From: Harmonia axyridis
Lineage: Eukaryota > Arthropoda > Insecta > Coleoptera > Coccinellidae
NCBI RefSeq assembly: GCF_914767665.1
Contig: NC_059502.1
Location: 55,038,031-55,102,030 of the forward strand
Length of the DNA stretch: 64,000 nucleotides
Direction: 5' to 3'
The translations under genes were made by a program, and so were the position numbers. Below, in pieces: positions 11,901 to 22,601 of this stretch. The notes beneath the pieces are model-generated. The model ran no database searches, was not told the origin of the DNA, and saw only the letters and a program-made list of their open reading frames with translations. Positions within the stretch are counted from its first letter, which is position 1, and each line of letters begins with the position of its first letter.

Positions 11901-12171
11901 TCTCCCTTATTCGAATATCCTATCAAATTCAAGGAAAATTGAATTTGAATTTTGAAGGAAATTGAATATAGGGTGGTTCCAAAGTAATGGGTAGTTGAAG
12001 AAATTAACAAAATCAATAAAACACTCTGTATATTGATTATGAAGAGAAATATACCCTTAAAAAAAATTGGTTATTCTGACTCACATCAGTGTCCTCGTTC
12101 ATCTTCAGCTTCCGCTACATTAAATATAAAATAGAATAAAATCTACTTGTTAGTTTTGTTCAATTATTATA

Positions 12172-12843
12172 CAGGGTGGCCATTTGAAAACGAAACAGAC
12201 GAGATTACAGACGAAATAAAGTTTTTCGATAGGAATGCTCGGACAGGTCGATTTCTGTTTCGAGGGGGACAACTTAAGATGTAGGTTACGGACGCATAGC
12301 GCTTCAACCCTTGCTACTACAACCCTCACCCCCAAATTTTGAATAAGGAAGATGGGGTGAGTGATACCTCATTTGAAAGGTATTTTTATACTGATTTCAG
12401 CACATTAATTGTTTTTTCATTTTATGCATTAGTTCTCGAAATATTCTTAACTAAGTATTTGAAAATGAAGTGGTGTTTTCATGGCACTTGTAGTGTTTTG
12501 TGAAAAATCGACATTTTGAGCTTCAAAACAACCATGACTGTGGCTTCCTTCCTAACTAACTAACGCATGAATATTTCGAGAACTAATGCATAAAATGAAA
12601 AAACAATTACTGTGCTGAAATCAGTATAAAAATACCTTTAAATTGAGGTATCACTCACCCCATCTTCCCTATTCAAAAATTGGGGGTGGGGGTTGTAGCA
12701 GCAAGGGTTGAAGCGCTATGCGTCCGTAACCTACATCTTAAGTTGCCCCCCTCGAAACAGAAATCGACCTGTCCGAGCATTTCTATCGAAAAACTTTATT
12801 TCGTCTGTAATCTTGTCTGTTTCGTTTTCAAATGGCCACCCTG
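12172..12843. mobile_element. Foldback MITE with arms of about 285 bp
   Basis: TA duplications (12170-12171 and 12844-12845) flank CAGGGTGGCCATTTGAAAAC and its inverse. The arms, roughly 12172-12455 and 12555-12843, stay complementary for about 285 bp with few mismatches, leaving a spacer of about 100 bp. There is no coding capacity. TA duplications suggest mobilisation by a Tc1/mariner-type transposase. The well-kept arms suggest either recent insertion or gene conversion between arms. Confidence 0.85.
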
Positions 12844-12845
12844 TA

Positions 12846-13405
12846 TGTTGTAGCTAGGGTTCGCTTCTGTTTCTGTCCACGGCGAACAATTTTACTGGTG
12901 AAAAATCAACTTCAACAGAGGTTTATGGAATTCGACTGTCTCAATTTCTTCGGTATAGGGATGAAGCCTCCTATGAGAGAGGCATAATGATATTCCTTTC
13001 AAAATGGCTACAAGTTATTGACAAAACAGCGCATATTATATCTAATAATCTATGGAAGTTAACGCCTTATATCTCATGCAAAAATAATGAATTTCCTTTC
13101 ACTACACCTGATATTAAACTGACTTATAGACAATAATCCAAAACATAAAACACTGAATCATACACAAATTTTACAATATAAGTATTACACATATTCTTTC
13201 TCAGGTTGAGGTATATGACCTCAAGCAAATTCGAACCGTCATTCCGAGCATTTCCTGCTGTCAAAATAATAATAATTATAATACTCTTTAATATGATTTT
13301 TAACTGCAAAAACCCTTCTATTGTTAATGGTTATAATTTCAGTAAAAGAGAGAATTTGAATTCCATTTAATTTTATTTAGAATTCCATATAATTTGTTTC
13401 TCTTC
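12846..13405. other. No gene seen
   Basis: About 560 bases, AT-rich, nothing recognisable. Confidence 0.4.
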
Positions 13406-14394
13406 TTAATGATGGAGGCAATTTGTTGAATCCACTCTGCAGTGGATGAGACGATGTTTTGGATACGCTATTTTCAGATTTCGAGTATGTATTATGTCTA
13501 TTCTGATAGAGAAACAATAGATCTCTTGAATGTGGATCGCTGGGACTGCCAGAATCTTATTATTCCTGAACTTCTCACTGCATGGCTCTAGTGGTTTTAT
13601 CTTCAGCATTTTTAGCGAAATCATTATTTCATAATATGTTTTTTGAACTACAGAATAAGATGCTCTTTCGAACTTTGAATTCAAAAACTCCATAATTTAT
13701 AGTTTTCATAGTGCCAAAAATCAAGTAACCTCATATCACCCCTTTAAAAAGAAAATTTGAAAGTGATTTACGTACCTCATTAATATGATTCATCCAGTAT
13801 AATGTTCTATCCTGATAAATACTTAAGAACTTAATGGATGAGCAAAGCTCTATTGAAGTTCCCTACAAAATCATTTTGTCTAGTTTGATCACTTCGAAAA
13901 GGCTAATTTTGAATGAAACTTACACAACTTTTTTCATTGAGAAGTAGGCCATTCGTTCTGAATCAATTACAGCATTGCATGCAAACATTTCAAGACTGAA
14001 TTGTTTCTGAGACAAGAAGCTGTTTTCAAGACTAGAAACAACTTGAGGGTGTTTTTGGCGGGACGATGTTCTTGTCATCTGTATATCTCAATATTTCCAC
14101 TTTATCTGAATACTCTATTCAATTATGAAAGTATTGGGACTAAAATACTATCTTGGGGTATTTCTAGAGTGACATTGATTATATCTTACATTTCAGTTGC
14201 TCCATTTTTTCTTTTATTCTCATCTGTTTTCTCTTTGGAAGGTAAGACTTGAACCAAGCCGATACGGGCCTTCTTATTTCATATGATTCTAGCTTTTCTA
14301 TGATATAGTCATGGGACAATGACTCAAATGCTTTGGACAGATCTAGAGAAAGACCAATATTTATGTTTTAATTTGGTGAATGTTCTGAAGGAAA
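13406..14394 (-). pseudogene. Non-LTR reverse transcriptase, 3' half (broken)
   Basis: On the minus strand from 14394 downward the DNA reads, with several stops and frameshifts, LSLDLSKAFESLSHDYIIEK (the F-DLSKAFD block of LINE reverse transcriptases), then a decayed 'PQDSILVPIL' block (normally PQGSILGPLLF), then YTDDKN (normally YADD, here with A to T), then NGLLLNEKSC (normally N-LxLNxxKT). It ends in an open stretch, 13693-13406, with KILAVPAIHIQE and IHTRNLKIAYPKHRL typical of the region after the thumb in Jockey/CR1-like ORF2. The 5' half of the same gene continues beyond 16026; a mariner-like element at 14402-16025 separates them. It is inactive. Confidence 0.75.
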
Positions 14395-14401
14395 CCATAT
14401 A

Positions 14402-16025
14402 CAGGGTCTTTCACGAGGAACCCCACCCATATTTATACGGGAAACTACTGAACGTATTTTCATGAAATTCAGCACTTATAAGTATTTCACGATGCTGATG
14501 AAATCTAAAATATTTTTAAGGCATGAGCACCTCCGGTTTTTCCGGAAATGACGTCAACTTCCGTTTTTCAAATTAGAACACCATTTTTTTATTGCAGAAA
14601 TAGATTCCTTAAAAAATTTCAAGTTATTTTGATGTAACACTTTTCAGTATATATATATATTCTTTCGAGAAAGAGCAATACAAAATATTAATTTCAAACA
14701 ATCAAGCATATGTGTCGATGAATCTCAGTATTAGCAGAGGAAATGTAACGGGGCATCATACATTTCAACGTATGATACAAGAGAACAGATAAAAACCCCA
14801 GCAAAAACTCTGTCTCCCCGTATCGGTGTAGTGACTGGTTTGTGTAAACGTTTACAGAATAAGCTGACATAATGACTTATGGTATCAACAAGATGGCGCG
14901 CCTCCACACAATTCACTCAATGTGTCAAATATCCTCTACAGGCTATTTGAAGATCGATGGTTGGCGAACAATGGTCCACATATTTGGCCACCACGTTCTC
15001 CCGATTTAACTCCTTTAGACTATTATGTTTGGGGTAGGATAAAAAATATTGTCTACTCAACTCCCCTGACTGATAAAGAGGACTGCATAGAACGAGTCAG
15101 AAATGCGTTCAGGTTTGTTTAGATTTTTAGATTCATAGTTTTGAAACTCAATTTGGTTTTTAAACACTTTTGCAGATCTCTTCCTCCCGATGAAATAAGA
15201 AGAGCAACGCACGAAGCATTCCTGAGACGTATAAATAAATGTCTAGAAATTAACGGTCAAAACTTTGAGCATCTTCTCTAGTTATAACTGCGAGAGTTTG
15301 CCATGGTTCTCCTAATAGTAACTTGAATTCGGTTTCAAGAAGGAGTGAAAAATCTAACAGTTCCTGAAAATTTCATCTTTTTGGCGTGAAGGGAAAAGAA
15401 ATAGCTGAAAATTCAAGACGAAAAACAGTTTTTTGTGAATAACTCAGAAAATATCCATTATAGGGCAAGGGTGTGATGCATACACTCACATTATTTTTTA
15501 ACGTAGATTCAATATCTGCCATAAAAAATGGGGTTCTAATTTGAAAAAATTGATTTTTCACGATTTTGTCATCCCTAACTTTGACAGCGATTTTTTCACC
15601 CCCTGTATCATGAATCGCGATTTCGATTTTTAAAGTGGATACATCAATCTTACATCTTGAAAAATCCCAAAAATGAAAATTTTCCATCCAAAAACCTCGA
15701 AGTTATCCTTGTTTCAGCGGGGCTCTATTTTCAATTTTTTTTCGAATTTTCCCGCTCAGAGAGAATTTTCCAACCAAAACTGAAAAATGTTACATCAAAA
15801 TAACTTGAAATTCTCTAAGGAATCTATTTCTGCAATAAAAAAATGGTGTTCAAATTTGAAAAACGGAAGTTGACGTCATTTCCGGAAAAACCGGAGGTGC
15901 TCATGCCTTGAAAATATTTTAGATTTCATCAGCATCGTGAAATACTTAAAAGTGCTGAATTTCATGAAAATACGTTCAGTAGTTTCCCGTATAAATATGG
16001 GTGAGGTTCCTCGTGAAAGACCCTG
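14402..16025. mobile_element. Mariner-like element inserted in a LINE
   Basis: TA (14400-14401 and 16026-16027) flanks CAGGGTCTTTCACGAGGAAC and its inverse. Terminal inverted repeats extend about 245 bp (14402-14650 and 15780-16025) and stay recognisable throughout, including the 'acggaagttgacgtcatttc' block. The 1624-bp element holds the C-terminal half of a transposase with an intron. It splits a minus-strand LINE between its TNTAI and LSLDLSKAF coding parts. The segment 14690-14870 is also found, without the coding part, at 29110-29300. Confidence 0.88.
14871..15281 (+). pseudogene. Mariner-like transposase C-terminal half, with intron
   Basis: Exon 14871-15112 begins NDLWYQQDGAPPHNSL and contains WPPRSPDLTPLDYYVWG. 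A 63-bp intron (15113-15175; GTTTGT donor, TTTTGCAG acceptor) then joins NAFR to SLPPDEIRRATHEAF, ending LEINGQNFEHLL and a TAG stop. The joined frame is open for 115 codons. From QQD to the D of PLD there are 41 intervening residues, a DD41D spacing, as in rosa-like mariners. The N-terminal DNA-binding domain and first catalytic aspartate are missing, so this is an internally deleted copy, but the remaining frame is undamaged, suggesting a fairly young deletion derivative. Confidence 0.8.
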
Positions 16026-16027
16026 TA

Positions 16028-16403
16028 TATGGCTGTATTTGTTGACCTTCCTCGTTTAAAACCATGTTGGGAGTCAGCAATAGCTTCTTCTAGAAAGCTA
16101 GACGATCTCCTCAGCATCACATCTTCTTATATTTTTGAGAATGACGGCAGCAATGAAATGGGTCTATAAGTCTTTATTTTCTCCTTTTATCCTTTTTGAG
16201 GCTTCACTAATGCTAGTTTCAAGCAATCAGGAAATATTTCCAGATTTTATGGAGTTTTTTATAATGAAGTTCAAAGGACTGATAATGTCCTCTGCAGTGA
16301 TGAGTGAACTTAATGAAATTCATGTGTATACCATCTTCTTCGAAGCTCAGTTTAATATTGAATGAATTTATCATATATTCGAGTTCAACTTGGTGGTTGG
16401 TTG
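16028..16403 (-). pseudogene. Non-LTR reverse transcriptase, 5' half (broken)
   Basis: The minus strand reads VELEYMINSFNIKLSFEEDG, then FPDCLKLALVKP, TYRPISLLPSFSKI and SSFLEEAIADSQHGFKRGRS, ending TNTAI at the mariner junction. These match the fingers domain of LINE reverse transcriptases (YRPISLLP...QxGFRxGRST). Several frameshifts and stops are present. It continues as 14394-13406 on the far side of the mariner-like insertion, and upstream coding is further interrupted by a small hAT derivative at 16404-16891. Confidence 0.75.
16396..16403 (+). repeat. 8-bp target duplication of hAT MITE (left)
   Basis: 'gttggttg', repeated exactly at 16892-16899. Confidence 0.92.
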
Positions 16404-16891
16404 CAGGGTTGCTGCCAGGACCGGCAAACCGGACATTTTGCCGGGGCGCCAAATTTTAGGGGCGCAGTCAGTTAATGAAACAATACATATTGAATGAAAC
16501 AAAAATGATTTCTTAGTGAAAATACCACTCTTTGTAGTAAAATAATACAATTACCAAGAGCCAATTTTTTTCAAATCGAATAGGCGCTCTTAACTATAGT
16601 TATGAAAATACAAATAGGTACTAAGATGCACCTTAAAGAACTACGTCGTCTTTTTACTATAGCGTCTTACTTTTGAACAATGCAGGACGTTTTTTGATGA
16701 AATCGACAAAACGTCCTTTGATAAATTTGACAAGGTGATTTCAAGTTAAAAAAAACGATTTCATAAAAACTTGAAAATGTGCTTGAAGGGAATAACAAAG
16801 GCTCTTTGAAAGAAAATTGAGATGAATTAGGCAAAGCAGGATAACGAAATTTCATTTTGCAGGGGCGCCAAAATGTCCGGCAGCGGCCCTG
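16404..16891. mobile_element. Non-autonomous hAT element (488 bp)
   Basis: Ends are CAGGGTTGCTGCC and the inverse of CAGGGCCGCTGCC, flanked by exact 8-bp duplications. A second, inner pair of inverted motifs ('ccggacattttg', 'ggggcgcca') lies next to each end. There is no transposase. Its ends differ from those of the intact hAT copies beyond the first eight bases, so it was probably mobilised by another hAT family. Confidence 0.9.
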
Positions 16892-16985
16892 GTTGGTTGA
16901 AAGAAAACTGATCTGAATGCATGAAATTATGATACTTGATTCGGAAACTGAACATGCAAGACCTTCAAAAAATACCAACTGACAA
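16892..16985 (-). pseudogene. Further 5' piece of the interrupted LINE
   Basis: If the hAT element and one target duplication are removed, minus-strand coding of the reverse transcriptase piece at 16028-16403 continues into this short stretch up to the Tc1 end. Too short for a domain call. Confidence 0.35.
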
Positions 16986-17203
16986 AGAGACTGCAACACC
17001 CAGAAGAAACTGATTGAATTGAAAATATTTCTGGTGAAACATAGATAGAAAGCAAGGAGTAAATAATTGAATTTGGAAAAAATAATCGTGAAAGTTTTTT
17101 CATGTGAACAATGTTAGTTGAATATTATTGTAGTATTGTAGAATATTTTACAACAAACCAGCTGTTCGAGGAGATCCAAAGTCGATGTTTAGTTGTAGCT
17201 AAA

Positions 17204-18505
17204 ATGCCTAGAGCACGTGTACGCGGAATTTATCGCCAGCTAAGTGAATTTGAAAGAAGTCGAATCATTGGTCTACGAGGGGCGGGGTTGTAATTTCGAT
17301 AAATCGCTAACCGTACGAACAAAAATCCAACTACTGATATAACCTGGACGACCGTCTGCGAGGTCACGCTTTCAAGCTGAGGAAGGAAAGTTTCAAAACA
17401 TCCCAAAGACAGTTCTTCATCACAAACCGCGTGTTTACCGTTTGGAACTCTTTACCTTCATCGGTGGTGAACTCAGTTTCTGTGAACTCTTTCAAGAACA
17501 ACTATGACACCTGGTTTCGTCGCGAGTGAGTGCTACTTGCTACTTGTGAATTACTTTTTCTTTTGTAATGCATTTTTTTTTAAGTTTCGGTGTATTTTTT
17601 CATATATTTCAATTTTTGTGAGTTTATAGGCTTGGCCTCAACTCTTTACCTTGTAATAATAATAATAATAATAATAAGATGTTGTCAAGCGTGGTTTGAT
17701 AATGCCCAAAATCGAAGAAGAGTAGGCACCTGACGTCGAAGGGGCACAAATGAATTTCAAGATCGACGTCTAACACTTATGGCCATTAGAGACCGATTTA
17801 AGACAACTCGATCTACCACCAGATAAGGATTTTTGAACTGCAGCATTATTGACCCCATCTTGTGTTACCTCTGACGGTTGAGCATCGCCGGCAACGATAA
17901 CAGTGGTGCCGAGATATGAGAACGTCAACATTGGAATGTGGAAGGGCATCAGGTCGTCTTTTCTGATGAATCTCGATTCTCCTTGGATGCCCATGATGGA
18001 CGAAAAGGGTTAGATGACGTCGGAGAGAAAGACCTGAACCTCAGTTTGATGTTGGGCATCAGGTACACCGGATAATAGGCATTATTGTATGGGGTGTCTT
18101 TGCACTTGCAAGTGGGTCACCTTTAGTCATCATTCGAGGTAACATGACAGCGCTACGTTACCTTCAAGAAATAGTGGACCCATATGTTCTCCCTTACCTT
18201 AACCGCCTCAAGAATCCAATATTTCAACAAGAAAATGCCCGACCTCATGTTGCCAGAATTAGTTTAAACTTTTTCGAAGCGACCCATATGAATCTTTTGC
18301 CATGGCCGCCCAAATCCTCCGTTCTTCCGCCCAAAGAGCATGTTTGGGACATCATGGATAGAAGGCTTGGTAATTTACTCCTGCTTCCACGCACTTTGGC
18401 GGATTTGAGACATGAAGTACAGGTTGCTTAGAATAGTATCCCCCAAGAAGAAATAGACCATCTTATTGCATCAATAGCGAGACGTGTTGGGGTGTGTATA
18501 GATAA
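17204..18505 (+). pseudogene. Tc1 transposase, broken
   Basis: Starts with ATG at 17204: MPRARVRGIYRQLSEFERSR matches the first helix-turn-helix of Tc1 transposases, then a stop after GAGL. After the LINE insertion it resumes as CQAWFDNAQNRRRV and FQDRRLTLMAIRDRFKTTRS. The catalytic end (18144-18431) reads MTALRYLQEIVDPYVLPYLN, FQQENARPHVARI and PPKEHVWDIMDRRLGN, followed by a stop where the family has tryptophan, then NSIPQEEIDHLIASIARR. Spacing to the final E is 34 residues, as in DD34E. The second catalytic D is replaced by E (QQEN for QQDN). It cannot be active. Confidence 0.85.
17310..17685 (+). mobile_element. 5'-truncated LINE 3' end inside the Tc1 element
   Basis: The frame at about 17421-17528 reads NRVFTVWNSLPSSVVNSVSV and NSFKNNYDTWFRRE then TGA. 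This is the classic C-terminus of Jockey/CR1-like ORF2 (VWNSLPxxVVxAxSxxSFK). A short 3' UTR ends in a TAA microsatellite, about 17652-17680, the usual tail. The left border is approximate. It must be younger than the Tc1 copy that it splits. Confidence 0.75.
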
Positions 18506-18879
18506 TCGAACAAACACATTATTAACAAATTTATTCAAAAAAAATTGTAAATACCTACTTCGTTTTGTTCTTCAAATTCAAATCATTTACTCCTGGCGAT
18601 ACAATCTATGTGTTACCAAAAAAAAAATTTGAACAGCTTCTTCTGGGTATTGTAATTCGCCACTAGTCGAAAATATTGTCGGAAAATCAATGTTAAAAAG
18701 ATAAAAATAATCAACAAAACAAAGTTACCCAATGACGGTTTGTTTCTAGAAGGCTAGATAGTTGAAAAGTATACGACTACCTGATAACAAGTCTCAATTA
18801 TTGGTCCGCGAAGTATTGACAGAAAATCCAGTTTTGCGTTGAGAAAACCCATGCATCCTTTGTGAAAATCAATATAATG

Positions 18880-19255
18880 ATCTGCAGTCGCAATCTCAGT
18901 CTGGACCAAAGAACTTGGATGCTTAAATGTTATATATTCCCTGTGCTTTTATATAGCGTTGAAGCTTAGATCCTCAATGTGTACCTATTGAAAGCGGAAA
19001 GACCTATAGAGGTGAGGGGAGGAAAAGAGATAAATTGAAATATATAGGCCATATAATCATAGACCGCACTTTTGAATTCTACAACTCGTAACCGAAGAAG
19101 AAATAGCAGGTAGATCTATCGGAAGGAGAGAAATATTCTGGCCTGAAAACCTGCGAATATCGTATAATGTCACCTAATTGGACTTATTCAAGTCCGCAGC
19201 TTCCAGATTTGAAATAGTAATGATGATAAGCAGCCTCCGCAATGGATACACCGTT
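18880..19255 (+). pseudogene. RTE-type LINE ORF2 C-terminus, decayed
   Basis: Broken frames on the + strand read MLKCYIFPVLLYSVEA, then KLKYIGHII, then GRSIGRREIFWPENLRISYN and LFKSAASRFEIVMMISSLRN. These correspond in order to the C-terminal region of RTE/BovB-like 'endonuclease-reverse transcriptase' proteins (LKCYVFPVLLYGVE ... LKYLGHI ... GRRRxSWLKNLR ... LFRAAxxK...MMIxNLR). At least three stops or frameshifts are present. The upstream domains are not recognised here. Confidence 0.7.
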
Positions 19256-19811
19256 AACTTTTTATTTCCTGTCAATAGAGCCAATTGAGGTTTTTAAGAT
19301 AGATCATTTCATATCAATTGATGTAATGAAATACAGCCCAAAGGCATATAAAACTAGGTTTGAATGTTTTATAGCAAATAATGGAAAGCTTTCTTTTTTT
19401 GATCAAATTAAATTTTAGTCATTGATTTTTTAGTAGTTGTCGAAATCTTATTATGCATATCCTTTGTTAGGAAGTGAATTGTCTATTACTTTGATAATAC
19501 AAAAAAATACACCTATGTTCAAGGCACAATTTGTTATGGTGTTACTTGTAAAAGTTTTCACTGATTTTTTATTATTCGAAAAACCATAAAGAACTACTTT
19601 ATATTTCAAAATGATCGAGTATCGCTATAGTGACTTTAGATTGTCGTTAATGCCTCATTTATCTTAATTCTGTACTGTTTTAATGATCGTGTTGGCCAAG
19701 AATTGAAAACCATCAGAAGTAGAAAAATACGTTTCTTAGTTACAGAAAAACTTCATACCAAAATTCATTTTTATGATATCCCACCGAAAATATTTATATT
19801 CATATCCAAGA
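19256..19811. other. No gene seen
   Basis: About 550 bases of AT-rich sequence with nothing recognisable. Confidence 0.4.
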
Positions 19812-20130
19812 TTCCATTTTTAAACGGCGCCAGACAGATAGCGGGAATTCGAATAATTCTGAAAAGCGCCACCTCGCAGAACTCTGGTAAGTTTTCACCA
19901 AAGCAACAGGTGGAAGGTATATAAAAAAGTAAAATCGTATAAGTGCACACCACACTCCAGGTTTCTATGCATCTTAATAGAAATCCTGGTGTGTGCACTG
20001 ATTCTATTTTGTTTCAGACTTTTTGAGATAGTCCTCCTAATGGTTTGATGAAAACTTACCAGAGTTCTGTAAGGTGGCGCTCTTCAGAATTGTTCGAATT
20101 CCCGCTAACTGTCTGGTGGCGTTTGGAAAT
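19812..20130. mobile_element. Foldback MITE of about 320 bp
   Basis: Arms 19812-19905 and 20045-20130 are inverted copies sharing 'ccagacag', 'gcgggaattcga', 'gcgccacct' and 'cagaactctggtaagttttc'. A second, inner hairpin ('gtgcacac...ccaggtttct' against 'agaaatcctggtgtgtgcac') sits at the centre (about 19943-20000). Target duplication was not resolved. No coding content. Confidence 0.7.
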
Positions 20131-20213
20131 AAAATAATGATTTGCGACACACCAAACTTTCACAAGAAATTGTAATTCAATTCATATCGAAGTATCAATT
20201 AATTGAAGAAATA

Positions 20214-21185
20214 CAGGGTGATTCACCAGGATGGCCTGTTAGACGTTTATGGAAAACTAATCATGATTTTGAGCAGAGAATTCGCATATTGCGATTTGAG
20301 ATAATGATCTTTCTCCCTGAATTAGTTTCAGATCTCTTCAACTTCCGGTTATACCGAAAACAGACTACTATAATAATAATAATAATAAAGTTTATTCGAG
20401 AACTTCAACAAATAAACATAGTTTATCACAGAGGTAATATATACTGATAGAGTATATTAACCGGTACGTGATACTAAATTAATTTTACATTCTAAAACTG
20501 TTCTGCAAAGAAAGGAAACAACATTTATAAAATCTAAAAAAGTACAAGTGAAGAATTGGATGCTTCGAACCCAAATACTACCATCCACCACCATATGAAA
20601 GGACTCGAAATACAGTCTCATTCGGTATTCTATGCCAATGCTGCTACTTTATTTCAAATGGCACACCCAGTATATTATTGCATCATCAGATAGCTTTTTG
20701 ATGACTTCTAGAGTTATCAAGAAAGAACTTTAAATGAGGAACAACCGGAATTTAAAACTGTGTGGAGTAGTCTGTGACTTCCGGAAAACACAGAAAGAAA
20801 CTAATGATACCACGAATTTGCAAAATCGAAAAAGAAAAAATCTTTTTCTTCCGAAATGCACCAAAAATTGTGAGTCCTCATTGTCACAATTTTTTTCATA
20901 AGAATCCCATGAACTCATGAACCGTTGACTTTTTACCCAAGGTATAGCATATTGACGAAATTGTCATAAAAAAAGCTATCTAATGATGCAATAATGACAT
21001 ACTGGGTATGTCATTTGAAATAAGAAAGAACTAGTCTGTTTTCGGTCTAACCGAATGCTGTAGAGATCTGAAAATTTTTTAGGGAGAAAGATCGTTGTCT
21101 CAAACCCCAATATGCGAATTTTCAGATCAAGATTATGATTAGTTTTCCATAAACGTCTAATAGGTCATCCCGGTGAATGGCCCTG
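20214..21185. mobile_element. TA-flanked TIR element, non-coding
   Basis: TA (20212-20213, 21186-21187) flanks CAGGGTGATTCACCAGGATG and the inverse of CAGGGCCATTCACCGGGATG. Arms of about 155 bp hold 'agacgtttatggaaaactaa', then an inner inverted pair ('gcatcatcagatagcttttt' near 20683 and its mirror near 20970). The left arm carries an inserted LINE tail (20371-20630). Confidence 0.8.
20371..20630 (-). mobile_element. LINE 3' tail fragment (minus strand)
   Basis: The block starts on the + strand with a run of 'ataataataataa' followed by 'agtttattcgag', that is, a minus-strand end with a TTATT microsatellite. It interrupts the left arm of the surrounding TIR element. No coding sequence was recognised, so the LINE type is unknown. 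Confidence 0.45.
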
Positions 21186-21187
21186 TA

Positions 21188-21981
21188 TAATGGCAGACGG
21201 CTGGTGGATTATTCAGAGTATATAAGATTGTCACGAGAATACAATACAATATAATTTTTTTATACGTAAAGGTCACATAAATGTCAAATATAAACGCTGT
21301 ATGCGCCATCTGAAACTCTCGTGATCTCTCAAAATCAAGTAGACATAAATCTGAGAGATCTTGCCTGAAAGTTTTACAGGTATAAGTAGACATACCAGGG
21401 TTTCTATGCATCTTAGGGCCATCCAGGAGAAACCGTGGTAATGTTCAATAGACGAATCCAAATAAAATTTTATACGTCGAATTCAATTAATTTAAAGATG
21501 CTTTCCAAAGTACAATTACTACAAAACCCCCGAGATAACCCAAAACCTTCCCTTGAAGGTTTTTATACGCATACGTATAATTGCCGAGGCTGTGGGAACG
21601 CTAGAGCGGATCCTGATCTCAAGTCAACATGGACTTTTATAAAATTCCGTTTATAGAATAGAAATATATTATGCAGTTTTCGAGAATATTGCAGTTGCCA
21701 AGATAAGGAAATTTTTCCCTGTATTTCAATTACCGACAACAGACTGAAAAGTTTATCTAGCTTTAAGATAATAAATTGTCAATTTGAAAGCACCAATATT
21801 ATACTAATCATTGAAGTTGCAAGATAACTTTGCTAGTTGGAATGCCAAGAATTATGGACAAATCAATTAACTCCAAATGTGAATATAAATTATCGATTTG
21901 CATTTTCAGTGAAGATATACCGGAAAACTTTTGAGTTTCCCATGATATAGTTGCACCAACAATACCTAATGATGTATGTTA
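21188..21981. other. No gene seen
   Basis: Unrecognised sequence. A motif 'gggtttctatgcatctta' at about 21399 also occurs in the centre of the foldback element at 19812-20130, so part of this may be repeat debris. Confidence 0.35.
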
Positions 21982-21983
21982 TA

Positions 21984-22581
21984 CAGGGTGTTTCCTAAAC
22001 ATGCGGCAAAAATTCAGGGGGTTGTTCCTTGGACTATTCTAAGAATATTTTGTCCTTTGATGATTTTTGAAAAACCTATTTGTTTCGAAGATATAGGGGA
22101 AACAAAATTTCAGATAATAACATTTTATTATGAAAAATTACATGAAAATTCAACTCAACCTACAAAAACTGTTGAAAATGATCACCTCTAGCCAGCATAC
22201 AAGCATCCAATCTTCTCCTCATTGACTGCCGAACCCTTTCAAAAACACCAGGATCATTTCTTATTAAGTTACACCCAGCAATGATCCGATTTCGCAAGTC
22301 TTCCTTTACCATCTGCACTTATCAATTTTTAGTCAAAAAGCTGGCAGTTTTTAGTAATTGGAATGTTGTTAAACAAATTTAAAAATAAATTGTACCTACT
22401 TAGTAAACACAGTGCGGTACGCATTTTTATTTAAACTATTATTAATTTTAAAAATATGAAAAATGTTGTTCGCCCTGTATCTTCGAAACAAAGAGGTTTT
22501 TCAAAAATCATCCAAGGACAAAACATGCTTAAAATAGTCCAAGGAACAACCCCCTGAATTTTTGCCGCAGGAAACACCCTG
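21984..22581. mobile_element. Mariner-type deletion derivative (598 bp)
   Basis: TA (21982-21983, 22582-22583) flanks CAGGGTGTTTCCT ends with inverted repeats of about 130 bp ('gcggcaaaaattcagggggt', 'aaaaacctatttgtttcgaa'). The interior holds only the last part of a transposase on the minus strand. It ends four bases before the ATG of the LINE ORF1 at 22587. Confidence 0.85.
22180..22318 (-). pseudogene. Mariner-like transposase C-terminus
   Basis: The minus strand reads VKEDLRNRIIAGCNLIRNDP and GVFERVRQSMRRRLDACMLA. This is the C-terminal tail of an insect mariner-like transposase, as in the neighbouring DD41D-type elements (LRxRI...). Catalytic residues are deleted. The remaining 45 codons are open. 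Confidence 0.7.
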
Positions 22582-22593
22582 TATAAATGGCGT

Positions 22594-22601
22594 CGAATGA
22601 A
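22594..22601 (+). repeat. 8-bp target duplication, hAT copy 2 (left)
   Basis: 'cgaatgaa', repeated exactly at 25557-25564. Confidence 0.97.

Larger units (their letters stand above)
10227..12125. mobile_element. Decayed mariner-like element with inverted ends
   Basis: The left end is TA-CAGGGTGATTCATTGG. Sequence from about 10230-10360 is found inverted at about 11990-12120: shared blocks are 'ggaagct', 'ggacactga', 'tcagaataa' and 'ctcttcataatca'. The right outer end is degenerate, so that border is approximate. The interior holds a piece of mariner transposase (10770-10889) and a mirrored repeat block (11100-11900). TA flanking and the transposase fragment place it in the Tc1/mariner superfamily. 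Confidence 0.65.
16994..18652 (+). mobile_element. Tc1-type element, dead, with LINE insertion
   Basis: Ends CAACACCCAGAAGAAACTG and the inverse of CAATACCCAGAAGAAGCTG. TA follows at the right (18653-18654); the left TA is mutated to TG. The element carries a broken Tc1 transposase gene (17204-18505) and a LINE 3' end inside it. Confidence 0.8.

Noticed and set aside
12150..12335. 61-codon minus-strand ORF
   Set aside because: Lies entirely in the arm of a foldback MITE; no protein features.
15373..15687. 104-codon minus-strand ORF in the mariner-like element
   Set aside because: No transposase motif and overlaps the element's non-coding 3' region and terminal repeat.
20683..20700. Minus-strand CTGATGA near the inner inverted repeat
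   Set aside because: No GAAA with closing stem follows within a plausible distance.
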